From Crenobacter oryzisoli (lineage in GTDB: Bacteria > Pseudomonadota > Gammaproteobacteria > Burkholderiales > Chromobacteriaceae), in NCBI RefSeq assembly GCF_030385785.1, contig NZ_JAUEDK010000006.1, positions 1-64,000 of the forward strand: a stretch of DNA of 64,000 bases. The letters are read 5' to 3'. The notes beneath the pieces are model-generated. The model saw nothing but the letters and a program-made list of their open reading frames with translations, was not told where the DNA came from and did not search any database. Each line of letters begins with the position of its first letter. Position 1 is the first letter of the stretch. The translations under genes and the position numbers were made by a program. Of this stretch, positions 1-7,899 are shown one piece after another.

Positions 1-1
1 G

Positions 2-289
2 TTTGTGATCGTCGATGGCCATCCGATCCACAAGGCGAAGCTGGTCAGGGACTATGTGGAGAGCTTGGAAGGCAAGCTCAACCTGTTCTACTTGCCGCCT
101 TACTCGCCGCAACTGAATCCGGACGAGCAGGTCTGGGCGCACGTGAAGCGCCAGGTATCAAAGCGTCTGGTGCAAAACCATGAGGAAATGAAGCGGCTAG
201 CAATCGGCGCCTTGCGTCGAATCCAAAAGCTACCCGGGCTGGTGAAATCGTTCTTCCGCCAGCCTGAGTGCCAATATGCCTGCCAGTGA
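2..289 (+). CDS. IS630-family transposase, C-terminal part (cut by the window start)
   Basis: Only the last ~95 residues are visible; the frame is open to the left edge. They form the end of a DDE transposase domain: the Asp in VDGHP fits the second catalytic acid, and the Glu in PPYSPQLNPDEQVW, about 36 residues later, fits the third, in the LNPxExxW setting typical of IS630. The protein would cut and rejoin DNA at TA targets. It ends at TGA 287-289. I could not identify the right terminal inverted repeat with confidence, because the left end lies outside the window. Whether the copy is complete upstream cannot be told. Confidence 0.85.
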   Translation, partial: FVIVDGHPIHKAKLVRDYVESLEGKLNLFYLPPYSPQLNPDEQVWAHVKRQVSKRLVQNHEEMKRLAIGALRRIQKLPGLVKSFFRQPECQYACQ

Positions 290-631
290 CAATACTTTTG
301 CAAAGCTTAGTAAATTTGTCAGCGTCGCAGCGTCGGTAGAGTTGCGTTGTCGTCAATGGGCTGACCGGGCTCATGCAGCACCTCCCTCTCTTGTTCTTTG
401 CACTGGATACGATTAGCGTGCGTTTGCACATATTCCAATATGGCAGATACAAAGAAGGGGTGAGGCAAAGCTTTTCTCGGGGTGCCGCAACCGGCCACCC
501 GGCTCGGCCATTGTCTAATGGCAGCTCGGCCGAAACGGCCATCAGCCCTTAAACTCGATAAATCTGCATATTCTTACCTTCCATTCCCCTAGGCAAGTAA
601 AACGCCCCTCTCCGAAAAGGGCTATCAACCC
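290..631. other. Intergenic stretch after the IS630 transposase, no gene seen
   Basis: These 342 bases separate the transposase stop from the end of the reverse-strand hydrolase gene. They should contain the right end of the IS element. The open frames here are short, overlap the transposase in antisense and resemble no family I know. A short GGCCGAAACGGCC stem near 527-540 and a CCCCTCTCCGAAAAGGGC stem near 605-623 are the only visible structures. I see nothing that supports a gene. Confidence 0.5.
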
Positions 632-1468
632 CTAAACGTTTTCCTTCCGAGGAAATAGATTCACTGCCAAAAAACTCTCTAGTGCTCGCGATATATCATG
701 CGCCCGTTCGACCGGAAGCATATGACCTTCATTTTTGAAAATCGAGGTTTGAATCTGCGGAAGAAAACCACGCAACTCCTCGATACATGTACTGTCGAAG
801 AATGGATCTAACTCTCCACCAATGACAAGACATCGTGCTGCAATACGGCGATTCTGGCATAAATCGATTTTGGCCTCTCTAGCCGCCTCAAGATGACGGA
901 TAATCCGATGTGGCGAGTTAAGCTTGTCATGACCCTTTAGATTTTCAAGCATAAGGCGCATGCGCAGCATGGCATTCATCCAACCTCGCCGAAACAACCC
1001 GGCAAATGACAACAAGAACTCATGGCGATTACCATGTTCGAGCAGCTCTATTTGACGACGGATACGTCTATCGCCCTCGGTTGAAAAACGGTGGGCACTC
1101 GCAAGCAAGATGAGGTTATCAACCAACTCAGGGTGTTTAGCAAGAACATGCGTGGCAACAATGCCTCCATAGGATAATCCTATCAGGGCAAGGGGTCGCT
1201 GCCTATCTCTCAGAATCTGAGCAAGGTCGCTGATCACCTTACCCAACGAATGGCCCTCCTCTGGATTTTGGTCATAGCCAATCATTAAGAACGCTCGGCC
1301 AGACAATAATCGGTGCAAACGCTTTGCATCTTTGATCAATTGTTGTTTTGTTACTGGCCTAACAAAAGCCTGCCCTCCATTTAGCACAACAACCTGAGGC
1401 AAATCTCCTTCGACCGCAACGTAAGGATATTTGCCTAGAAAAACACCCTGCTCCATTATCAACCCCAT
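632..1468 (-). CDS. Alpha/beta hydrolase
   Basis: This 278-residue protein has an alpha/beta-hydrolase fold. The nucleophile elbow is GLSYGG (Ser99), the acid is probably Asp221 in GGELDPFFD, and the general base is His249 in NEGHMLP, so the Ser-Asp-His triad is intact. A strand-turn motif VVVLNGG near residue 26 would build the oxyanion hole. No signal peptide is seen, so it is probably cytosolic. The substrate cannot be inferred; esterase, lactonase or C-C hydrolase are all possible. Its DNA is visibly less GC-rich than the genes beyond 2.3 kb, and it lies next to an IS630 end, which suggests horizontal acquisition. An internal Met5 is an alternative start. Confidence 0.8.
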   Translation of the reverse strand: MGLIMEQGVFLGKYPYVAVEGDLPQVVVLNGGQAFVRPVTKQQLIKDAKRLHRLLSGRAFLMIGYDQNPEEGHSLGKVISDLAQILRDRQRPLALIGLSYGGIVATHVLAKHPELVDNLILLASAHRFSTEGDRRIRRQIELLEHGNRHEFLLSFAGLFRRGWMNAMLRMRLMLENLKGHDKLNSPHRIIRHLEAAREAKIDLCQNRRIAARCLVIGGELDPFFDSTCIEELRGFLPQIQTSIFKNEGHMLPVERAHDISRALESFLAVNLFPRKENV

Positions 1469-1650
1469 TAAGTCAATCGACTGCTACGTTACTGCGTTCC
1501 TAGCGAGCAATCCGTATCTAACTAGCTTTTACTATTCGTCGCCAATACTTTGACACAGCCTCTTTATTCTCATTTTTGCCAATCGAGCATCTCCCTCCAA
1601 GCGAAATAATTTTTCAGCAAACGTTTCAACTGAGAGCTGCCCCGATAAAC

Positions 1651-2180
1651 TTAAGCTCTGAAGCTCTTACCGAGACACACCCCCAGGGTATAGTAATGTC
1701 GGAATACATAGTACAGAGGCTTCCAATGTTCTAGACTGATGCGACCCACCTTATTTAGCAGCTGAGTATGGACATGCACCCGAAGTGCTCTGAATTCTGC
1801 AGCAGAACAAGCGCCGTCCTCACCACCAATTTTATGCATAGATATAAGTTTGGCCTCTATCTGGACCGGGCATTCAACCACCCTTAATGGTGCGACTTGC
1901 TCACTGGTCAACGGAGTCAATTGTGCGCACGCAAACTTATTCGGCTCGAATCGATAACCCATCAATTCCTTGTCAGGAGGCACAGTCTCACAACCAGTAG
2001 TTGCTGCAATGGCTTCGACATTTGCCCAACCTGATACCAAGTTGCGATATCCCCGTCGCTGATGGTGATTGCCTGCGCATGCCCATCGGCACACTTCTGC
2101 ACGCGTAAGCGCCACTGGCGTTTTCCTACCATCGGCTTTCCTCCTGAACATTGGCCAAAGCATAGCTGGAACAAGGCCAA
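1651..2180 (-). pseudogene. Decayed flavin reductase-domain protein (C-terminal remnant)
   Basis: The last ~125 residues of the main frame (1651-2163) resemble the second half of the large flavin reductase (DIM6/NTAB, FMN-binding split barrel) family: AIAATTG, a YRFEPNKF segment, LTPLTSEQVAPLRVVECPVQ, and a C-terminal PLYYVFRHYYTLG followed by LGKSFRA. The first ~40 residues of that frame do not fit. A better upstream continuation (GKRQWR...DGDIAT) sits in another frame (1962-2180), so there seems to be a frameshift near 2035-2045. The N-terminal half with the usual PRPIAWV motif is absent. I read it as a non-functional remnant. FMN reductase chemistry next to the ssu operon may be coincidence. 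Confidence 0.55.
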
Positions 2181-2265
2181 CCTGATGAACTGCCTGCTTC
2201 CATGATGCTGCGCTGCTTAGGCTCGGCTGGTCACTCTTGCCGCTCGCCCATTAAGACTAAATTCG

Positions 2266-2287
2266 CATGAAAAAATGATTTTTCATG
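2266..2287. promoter_or_regulatory. Perfect inverted repeat upstream of the ssu operon, candidate operator
   Basis: CATGAAAAA and TTTTTCATG form exact 9-bp arms around the spacer ATGA, about 90 bases before the ssuE start in an AT-rich stretch. Its position suits an operator or activator site for the sulfonate operon. CysB/Cbl-type LysR regulators would be the known candidates, but the sequence alone does not identify the protein. It is too AT-rich and lacks the setting of a terminator for the upstream remnant. Confidence 0.4.
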
Positions 2288-2377
2288 ATTTTTAATTATT
2301 AACACAGCCGGGTAACCTCATCCACATGGCGATAAGGCAGCCGCCTTCTCCCCCTGTTCATCAAGCAAAGGTTACCC

Positions 2378-2963
2378 ATGTACGTCGTCGCGCTCGCTGG
2401 CAGTCCCAGCCCCACTTCCCGCTCCCTGAAGTTGGCCGAACAGGCCAAGGCACTGCTTGCCGAGCAGCAGATCGACACCCTGCTGGTGAGCGTCTACGAC
2501 TTTCCCGCCGAAGACCTGCTGTACGCCCGCTTCGATAGCCCGGCGATCAAGAATCTGCGCTCGCTGGTGGCCAACGCCGCTGGCGTGGTGATCGCCACCC
2601 CGATCTACAAGGCCGCCTACTCCGGTGCGCTGAAGACCCTGCTCGATCTGCTGCCCGAGGAAGCGCTGGCCAACAAGCCGACACTGCCGCTGGCCAGCGG
2701 TGGCACCGCGGCCCACCTCTTGGCACTCGACTATGCGCTCAAGCCGGTACTGACCACGCTGAAGGCGCGCGACATCCAGCAGGGCGTGTTCGCCATCGAC
2801 AAGCACATCAGCAGCGACGACGACGGCGCCGTCCGACTGGAACCTGAGCTGGACGAGCGGCTGCGCGCCGCGGTGTCGCGCTTCGCCACCAGCCTGAAGG
2901 CGCTGTACCCAGCTCGCCCACAAGCTGCGCAACCGCCTGGTCGCCGGCGCGATCAGCCTGTAA
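2378..2963 (+). CDS. ssuE: NAD(P)H-dependent FMN reductase SsuE, with an apparent 1-base frameshift near the C-terminus
   Basis: SsuE reduces FMN and passes FMNH2 to the monooxygenase SsuD. The flavodoxin-like fold shows the FMN phosphate loop GSPSPTSRS (residues 8-16), ATPIYKAAYSGALKTLLDLL, and the ALDYALKP helix with the Tyr that makes the family's pi-helix. The start has AAAGG 7 bases upstream. The frame runs on past residue ~177 without a stop and reads straight into SsuA. Removing one C from the CCC at 2908-2910 gives a natural end, YQLAHKLRNRLVAGAISL, stopping at TAA 2961-2963 (194 residues, normal size). The apparent SsuE-SsuA fusion is therefore best explained by a one-base insertion or sequencing error. 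Confidence 0.85.
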
Positions 2964-3013
2964 GCCCTCTTTCCATTCCGGGCGGGCCGCCCCGCCCCAG
3001 CCAAGGACCCTGC

Positions 3014-3940
3014 ATGAAACTGCTCAAGACCCTGTTGATCTCCGTGCTGGCCTTCACCAGCGTCGCCGCCTCGGCCGAAGAGCTGAGCATCGGCTACCAG
3101 AAAAGCTCGGTGAACCTGGTGGTACTGAAAAACCGCGGCCTGCTCGAGCAGCGCCTCAAACCGCTCGGCGTCACAGTGAAATGGACCGAGTTCGCCGCCG
3201 GCCCGCCGATCCTGGAAGCGCTCAACATCGGCAGCGTCAACTTCGGCATGACCGGCGACACCCCGCCGGTGTTCGCCCAGGCCGCCGGCACCAACCTGGT
3301 CTACGTCGGCTTCGAAGCTGCCAAGCCGCAGGGTTCGGCCATCCTGGTGCCGAAGGACTCCACGCTGAAGACGCTGGCCGACCTGAAGGGCAAGCGCGTC
3401 GCTTTCACCAAGGGCTCCAGCGCCCACTACTTGGTGCTGCGCGCGCTGAAGAAGGCCGGGCTGACTATCCGCGACATCCAGCCCGCCTACCTGCAGCCGG
3501 CCGACGCCCGCGCCGCCTTCGAGCGGGGCAACGTCGACGCCTGGGCGGTGTGGGACCCGTACTACGCGGTAGCCGAACGCGCCAACACCGCGCGGGTGCT
3601 CAGCGACGGCAAGGGCCTGTCCAACAACTTCAGCTTCTACCTGGCCTCGCGCCAGTTCGCAGACCAGAACCCCAAGGTGATCGCCGCAGTGATCGACGAG
3701 CTAACCAAGAACGACGCCTTCCTGACTGCCAAGCCGAAGGAAGTCGCCGAGATCCTGGCTCGCACCACAGGCCAGGAAGTGGGCATCTTCGACACCATGC
3801 TAGGCCGCCACCCGCGCTTCCAGGTGGCACCGCTGACGCCAGTGGTGATCGCCGACCAGCAACGCGTCGCCAACAGCTTCCACGAACAGGGCCTGATCCC
3901 GCACGCGGTGAAGGTACAGGACATCGTATGGCGTCGTTGA
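3014..3940 (+). CDS. ssuA: Aliphatic sulfonate ABC transporter, periplasmic binding protein SsuA
   Basis: SsuA binds aliphatic sulfonates in the periplasm and delivers them to SsuBC. The start is set at ATG 3014, behind a clear AAGGA, where a Sec signal peptide begins ([21 protein letters not shown]). The mature part begins [10 protein letters not shown] and carries family signatures: [19 protein letters not shown], the domain-linking stretch, and [12 protein letters not shown] in the second lobe. The length, 308 residues, is normal. It lies between ssuE and ssuD in the order ssuE-A-D-C-B-F. The frame is open upstream into ssuE, but a signal peptide cannot work internally, so translation from this start is expected. 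Confidence 0.93.
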   Translation: MKLLKTLLISVLAFTSVAASAEELSIGYQKSSVNLVVLKNRGLLEQRLKPLGVTVKWTEFAAGPPILEALNIGSVNFGMTGDTPPVFAQAAGTNLVYVGFEAAKPQGSAILVPKDSTLKTLADLKGKRVAFTKGSSAHYLVLRALKKAGLTIRDIQPAYLQPADARAAFERGNVDAWAVWDPYYAVAERANTARVLSDGKGLSNNFSFYLASRQFADQNPKVIAAVIDELTKNDAFLTAKPKEVAEILARTTGQEVGIFDTMLGRHPRFQVAPLTPVVIADQQRVANSFHEQGLIPHAVKVQDIVWRR

Positions 3941-3965
3941 ACGACGCCCCAACAGGAGTCTGAAC

Positions 3966-5093
3966 ATGCAAGTATTCTGGTTTTTCCCCACCCACGGCGA
4001 CAGCCGCTACCTCGGCACCCAGCAGGGCGCCCGCCAGGTCAACCACGCCTACCTCACCCAGATAGCCCAAGCTGCCGACCGGCTCGGCTTCGACGGCGCG
4101 CTGATCCCCACCGGCCGCAGCTGCGAAGACCCGTGGATCACCGCCGCCAGCCTGATCCCGGCCACCCAGCGGCTGAAATTCCTGGTGGCGGTGCGCCCCG
4201 GCATCATGTCGCCGACGGTAGCGGCCCGCATGGCCGCCTCGTTCGACCGCCACTCGGCCGGGAGGCTGTTGGTCAACGTGGTCACCGGCGGCGACCCGGT
4301 GGAGCTGGAGAGCGACGGGCTGTGGCTGAGCCATGACGAGCGCTACCGCGCCAGCGACGAATTCCTCAAGGTGTGGCGCGGCGTGCTGGCCGGCGACACC
4401 GTCGACCTCGATGGCGAGCACATCAAGGTGAAGGGCGCCAAGGTGCTGTTCCCGCCGGTGCAAACCCCGCATCCGCCGCTCTACTTCGGTGGCTCGTCCG
4501 AGGCCGCGCACGAGCTGGCCGCCGAGCACATCGACGTGTACCTGACCTGGGGTGAACCGCCCGCCGCAGTAGCCGAAAAGATCGCCGACATCCGCGCCCG
4601 CGCCGCCGCACGTGGCCGCACCGTGCGCTTCGGCATCCGCCTGCACGTGATCGTGCGCGAGACCAACGAGGCCGCCTGGCGAGCCGCCGAAGAGCTGATC
4701 CAGTACGTCGACGACAGCACCATCGCCGCTGCCCAGGCCACCTTCGCCAAGATGGACTCGGAAGGCCAGCGCCGCATGGCCGCGCTGCACGGCGGCAAGC
4801 GCGACAAGCTGGAGGTCAGTCCGAACCTGTGGGCCGGCGTCGGCCTGGTGCGCGGCGGCGCCGGCACCGCACTGGTCGGCGACGGCCCGACCGTGGCGGC
4901 GCGGATGCGCGAATACGCCGAGCTCGGCATCGACACCTTCGTGTTCTCCGGCTACCCGCACCTGGAGGAAGCCTACCGCGTCGCCGAGCTGCTGTTCCCA
5001 CACCTGCCGGGCAAGCACGGCAGCGCCCCGGCCAACGGTCCGCTCGGCGAGGTGGTGGCCAACCACCACCTACCGAAAGCCTCGGCCTCGTAA
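3966..5093 (+). CDS. ssuD: FMNH2-dependent alkanesulfonate monooxygenase SsuD
   Basis: SsuD splits alkanesulfonates with O2 and FMNH2 into aldehyde and sulfite, supplying sulfur under limitation. The 375-residue bacterial-luciferase-fold protein begins [12 protein letters not shown]. It keeps the residues known to matter in the E. coli enzyme: Cys53 in RSCEDPW, Arg225 and His227 in IRLHVIV, and the loop [15 protein letters not shown] near residue 295 that holds the phosphate-binding Arg. An AGGAG lies ahead of the ATG. The gene follows ssuA after 25 bases and precedes ssuC by 10, so it is co-transcribed. It depends on SsuE for reduced flavin. Confidence 0.95.
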   Translation: MQVFWFFPTHGDSRYLGTQQGARQVNHAYLTQIAQAADRLGFDGALIPTGRSCEDPWITAASLIPATQRLKFLVAVRPGIMSPTVAARMAASFDRHSAGRLLVNVVTGGDPVELESDGLWLSHDERYRASDEFLKVWRGVLAGDTVDLDGEHIKVKGAKVLFPPVQTPHPPLYFGGSSEAAHELAAEHIDVYLTWGEPPAAVAEKIADIRARAAARGRTVRFGIRLHVIVRETNEAAWRAAEELIQYVDDSTIAAAQATFAKMDSEGQRRMAALHGGKRDKLEVSPNLWAGVGLVRGGAGTALVGDGPTVAARMREYAELGIDTFVFSGYPHLEEAYRVAELLFPHLPGKHGSAPANGPLGEVVANHHLPKASAS

Positions 5094-5103
5094 GGAGCCT
5101 GTA

Positions 5104-5874
5104 ATGAGCCAATCCCTTCCCGTCCGCACTGGCCGCGCCCTGCTGCCCTGGCTGGTGCCGCTCAGCCTGGTGCTGGCCTGGCAGGCCGCCGCGCAAGCAG
5201 GCCTGATCAGCCACCGGGTGCTGCCCGCCCCGCTGGAAGTGCTCAAGGCCGGCGCGGCGCTGACCGAGTCCGGCGACATCTGGAGCAACCTGAAGATCAG
5301 CTTCTGGCGAGTCGCCGTCGGCTTCGTCATCGGCCTCGCGCTCGGGCTCGCCACCGGGGTGTCGAGGTTGGCCGAAGGCGCGCTCGACACCACGGTGCAG
5401 ATGTTGCGCAACATTCCGCCCTTGGCGCTGATCCCGCTGGTGATCCTGTGGTTCGGCATCGACGAGGGCGCCAAGGTGTTCCTGGTCGCCTTCGGAACGG
5501 TGTTCCCGGTCTACCTCAACACCTATCTCGGTATCCGTTCGATCGACCCGGCGCTGATCGAGATGGCGAAGAGCTACGGACTGTCGGGCTTTGGCCTGTT
5601 CCGCCACGTGCTGCTGCCCGGTGCACTGCCGTCCATCCTGATGGGCGCGCGTTTCGCGCTCGGCATCGCCTGGATCATCCTGATCGTCGCCGAAACCATC
5701 TCGTCGACCAGCGGCATCGGCTACATGGCGATGAACGCCCGCGAATTCCTGCAGACCGACGTGGTGGTGCTGTCGATCCTGCTCTATGCCCTGCTCGGCA
5801 AGGCCACCGACATGGCGGCGCGCGCGCTGGAACGCGCCAGCCTGCGCTGGCACCCGTCCTACCAGGCCGCCTAG
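5104..5874 (+). CDS. ssuC: Aliphatic sulfonate ABC transporter permease SsuC
   Basis: SsuC is the inner-membrane channel subunit for sulfonates, 256 residues with about six hydrophobic segments. The cytoplasmic EAA loop that docks to the ATPase is visible as [20 protein letters not shown] (residues ~158-177), with the conserved Gly. Binding-protein-dependent permease features such as [17 protein letters not shown] are typical of the Ssu/Tau/nitrate group. AAGGAG precedes the ATG. It lies 8 bases upstream of ssuB. Confidence 0.94.
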   Translation: MSQSLPVRTGRALLPWLVPLSLVLAWQAAAQAGLISHRVLPAPLEVLKAGAALTESGDIWSNLKISFWRVAVGFVIGLALGLATGVSRLAEGALDTTVQMLRNIPPLALIPLVILWFGIDEGAKVFLVAFGTVFPVYLNTYLGIRSIDPALIEMAKSYGLSGFGLFRHVLLPGALPSILMGARFALGIAWIILIVAETISSTSGIGYMAMNAREFLQTDVVVLSILLYALLGKATDMAARALERASLRWHPSYQAA

Positions 5875-5882
5875 GAGACCCC

Positions 5883-6674
5883 ATGGACCGCTTCATTCCC
5901 CCCGCCGCCGGCAGCGCGCTGCAGCTCACCGGCCTGTCGCAGCGCTTCGGCCAGCGTCGCGTGCTCGACGCGCTCGATTTGACCATCCCGGCCGGCCAGT
6001 TCGTCGCCTTGGTCGGGCGCTCCGGCTGCGGCAAGAGCACCCTGCTGCGCCTCCTGGCCGGGCTCGACCAGCCCAGCGCCGGCCACATCGACAACGACGC
6101 CCCGCCCAGCGACACCCGGGTGATGTTCCAGGACGCACGGCTGCTGCCGTGGAAGACCGTGCTCGACAATGTCGGCCTGGGACTGTCCGGCCAGTGGCGC
6201 GATGCCGCGCGTGCGGCCTTGGCCGAAGTGGGCCTGGCTGACCGCGCCGACGAATGGCCGACACGGTTGTCCGGCGGCCAGCGTCAGCGCGTCGCGCTGG
6301 CCCGCGCGCTGGTGCACCAGCCACGTCTGCTGCTGCTCGACGAGCCGCTCGGCGCACTCGACGCGCTCACCCGCATCGACATGCAGCAGCTACTGGAGCG
6401 GCTGTGGCAGCACCACCGCTTCACCACCCTGCTAGTCACCCACGACGTCGGCGAGGCGATCGCGCTAGCCGACCGGGTGCTGCTGATCGAGGACGGCCGG
6501 ATCGGCCTTGATCTCGCCATCGACCTGCCCCGCCCGCGCGACGCCGCCGATCCTGCACGCCTGGCACTGGAGGCGCAGGTGCTGGCCCGGGTGCGGCAGC
6601 AGCCTCAGCCCGAGCCGGTCACCCCCCCTGCCCGCCCGACTCCTTTGCCCAGCCAGCTGCGCTGGTCCCTGTAA
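5883..6674 (+). CDS. ssuB: Aliphatic sulfonate ABC transporter ATP-binding protein SsuB
   Basis: SsuB hydrolyses ATP to drive SsuC. From the ATG at 5883 (preceded by GGAG), the protein is 263 residues: Walker [10 protein letters not shown] (45-53), Q-loop [10 protein letters not shown], signature LSGGQ (129-133), Walker B LLLLDEP (149-155), and switch His in VTHD. The C-terminal ~45 residues are Pro/Arg/Gln-rich, longer than the ATPase core needs. The frame stays open far upstream, through ssuC in another frame, but that part is a shadow. Confidence 0.94.
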   Translation: MDRFIPPAAGSALQLTGLSQRFGQRRVLDALDLTIPAGQFVALVGRSGCGKSTLLRLLAGLDQPSAGHIDNDAPPSDTRVMFQDARLLPWKTVLDNVGLGLSGQWRDAARAALAEVGLADRADEWPTRLSGGQRQRVALARALVHQPRLLLLDEPLGALDALTRIDMQQLLERLWQHHRFTTLLVTHDVGEAIALADRVLLIEDGRIGLDLAIDLPRPRDAADPARLALEAQVLARVRQQPQPEPVTPPARPTPLPSQLRWSL

Positions 6675-6715
6675 GCATCGCCAAGCACCGACTCACCACC
6701 CGAAAGGAAACCGTC

Positions 6716-6931
6716 ATGAGCATCAAATCGATCAACGTACGCAACCAGTTCCGCGGCGTCATCAAGGAAATCATCGAAGGCCCGGTGCTGTCCGAGGTGG
6801 ACGTGGACACCCCGGCCGGCATCGTCACCTCGGTCATCACCTCGCGCTCGGTGCGCGAGCTGGAGCTGACTGTCGGCTCCGAGGTGATCGCCTTCGTCAA
6901 ATCGACCGAGGTGTCGATCGCCAAGCTATAA
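6716..6931 (+). CDS. ssuF: Molbindin-like TOBE-domain protein SsuF
   Basis: This 71-residue protein is a single Mop/TOBE domain of the molybdate-binding fold. The recognisable core is FRGVIKEIIEGPVLSEVDVDT followed by ITSRSVRELELTVGSEV and the closing strand FVKSTEVSIAKL. In Pseudomonas the ssu operon ends with the same type of gene, named ssuF, whose role in sulfonate use is reported but biochemically unclear; oxyanion binding is the usual guess. AAGGAAA precedes the ATG. It is the last gene of the operon, just before a strong terminator. Confidence 0.85.
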   Translation: MSIKSINVRNQFRGVIKEIIEGPVLSEVDVDTPAGIVTSVITSRSVRELELTVGSEVIAFVKSTEVSIAKL

Positions 6932-6948
6932 ACGTTTCCCGCATGACG

Positions 6949-6980
6949 AAGCCGGCGTCCGCTCGGGCGCCGGCTTTTTT
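6949..6980 (+). terminator. Rho-independent terminator of the ssu operon
   Basis: GCCGGCG (6951-6957) pairs with CGCCGGC (6968-6974) and is followed by six T. It sits 18 bases after the ssuF stop. Confidence 0.9.
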
Positions 6981-7022
6981 CATACGCTCCCTCCGAACTT
7001 CACTGAAATCCCCTTGTCATTC

Positions 7023-7051
7023 TTCGGCCGCGCCACGTCGGCGCGGCCGAA
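7023..7051. repeat. Perfect 12-bp inverted repeat just ahead of the carbonic anhydrase gene
   Basis: TTCGGCCGCGCC and GGCGCGGCCGAA flank ACGTC. The stem is very GC-rich and lacks a T tract on either strand, so it is not an ordinary terminator. It ends 27 bases before the GTG start and would fold in the 5' leader if transcription begins upstream of it. Confidence 0.6.
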
Positions 7052-7078
7052 CCGTCATCCTCGACAAGGAATCAAGCA

Positions 7079-7810
7079 GTGAACAAAAACATCGCGGTAC
7101 TGCTGTTGAGTCTCTTCGCCGCCCCGACTTGGGCAGCCGGCGCTTCGCCGCATTGGAACTACAAGCAAGCAGACTGGGCTAGCCTCGCGCCAGAATTCCA
7201 GCTCTGCAAGCTGGGGCAGACCCAGTCACCGATCGACATCCGCGGCGCCAAACCCACCGTTCTTGCACCGCTGCGCTTCGACTACCGGACAGGTAGCGCC
7301 ACATTGGTCAACAACGGCCACGCCATCGAGCTCAAGCCCGCCGCCGGTAACCGGCTGAGTTTGGCCGAAGGGGACTTCGAGCTGCTACAGCTGCACTTCC
7401 ACGCCCCGAGCGAGGAGATGGTCGAAGGCAAGCGCTACCCGCTGGTCGCGCATCTGGTACACAAGAATGCCAAGAACGAACTCGCCGTCGTCGCCGTGCT
7501 GTTCGAACTGGGCCGTGACAACCCGGCCCTCGCCCCGCTGCTCGCCACGTTGCCGGATCAGCCCGGCACCAGCCGCCCCCTGTCCGCACCGTTCGACCCG
7601 GCCGCCCTGCTGCCGGCCAAGCGTGACTATTACGCCTACACCGGTTCGCTGACCACGCCTCCGTGCAGCGAGGGTGTGCGTTGGAGGGTGCTGAAGCAGC
7701 CAGTTGAGCTGTCGGAACGACAACTGGCCGCCCTCCAACGGCTCTATCCGATGAACGCCCGGCCGGTGCAGCCGTTAAACGGTCGGACGATACTCGAGTC
7801 AGGCGGCTGA
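7079..7810 (+). CDS. Periplasmic alpha-class carbonic anhydrase
   Basis: It hydrates CO2 to bicarbonate. The 243-residue protein starts at GTG behind AAGGA and has a signal peptide (~residues 1-20). Zinc ligands are His106, His108 (QLHFHAP) and His125 (AHLVHK). His81 in NNGH matches the proton shuttle, Glu112 in PSEE the gate-keeper Glu, and Thr192 in LTTPPC the zinc-hydroxide partner. Cys43 and Cys196 can form the usual bacterial disulfide. Oddly, the second-shell Glu two residues before the third His (Glu117 in human CA II) is Val123. The gene stands alone between the ssu terminator and a shared terminator with ftsK. Confidence 0.92.
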   Translation: MNKNIAVLLLSLFAAPTWAAGASPHWNYKQADWASLAPEFQLCKLGQTQSPIDIRGAKPTVLAPLRFDYRTGSATLVNNGHAIELKPAAGNRLSLAEGDFELLQLHFHAPSEEMVEGKRYPLVAHLVHKNAKNELAVVAVLFELGRDNPALAPLLATLPDQPGTSRPLSAPFDPAALLPAKRDYYAYTGSLTTPPCSEGVRWRVLKQPVELSERQLAALQRLYPMNARPVQPLNGRTILESGG

Positions 7811-7851
7811 GCGTCGCTCAGCGCACGTCATCGCGCTACAGCTAGCCCATG

Positions 7852-7877
7852 AAAAAAGGCGTGCCCCAGGCACGCCT
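7852..7877 (-). terminator. Terminator between carbonic anhydrase and ftsK
   Basis: AGGCGTGCC (7857-7865) pairs with GGCACGCCT (7869-7877). Read on the reverse strand, the stem is followed by six T, so it mainly ends ftsK transcription. It may also serve the convergent carbonic anhydrase gene. Confidence 0.85.
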
Positions 7878-7899
7878 CCTTAGCTCAGCTGGCTAGCGC

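Noticed and set aside
2378-3940. A true SsuE-SsuA fusion protein
   Set aside because: SsuA has its own ribosome site and an N-terminal signal peptide that could not work inside a fusion, and removing a single C restores a normal SsuE stop.
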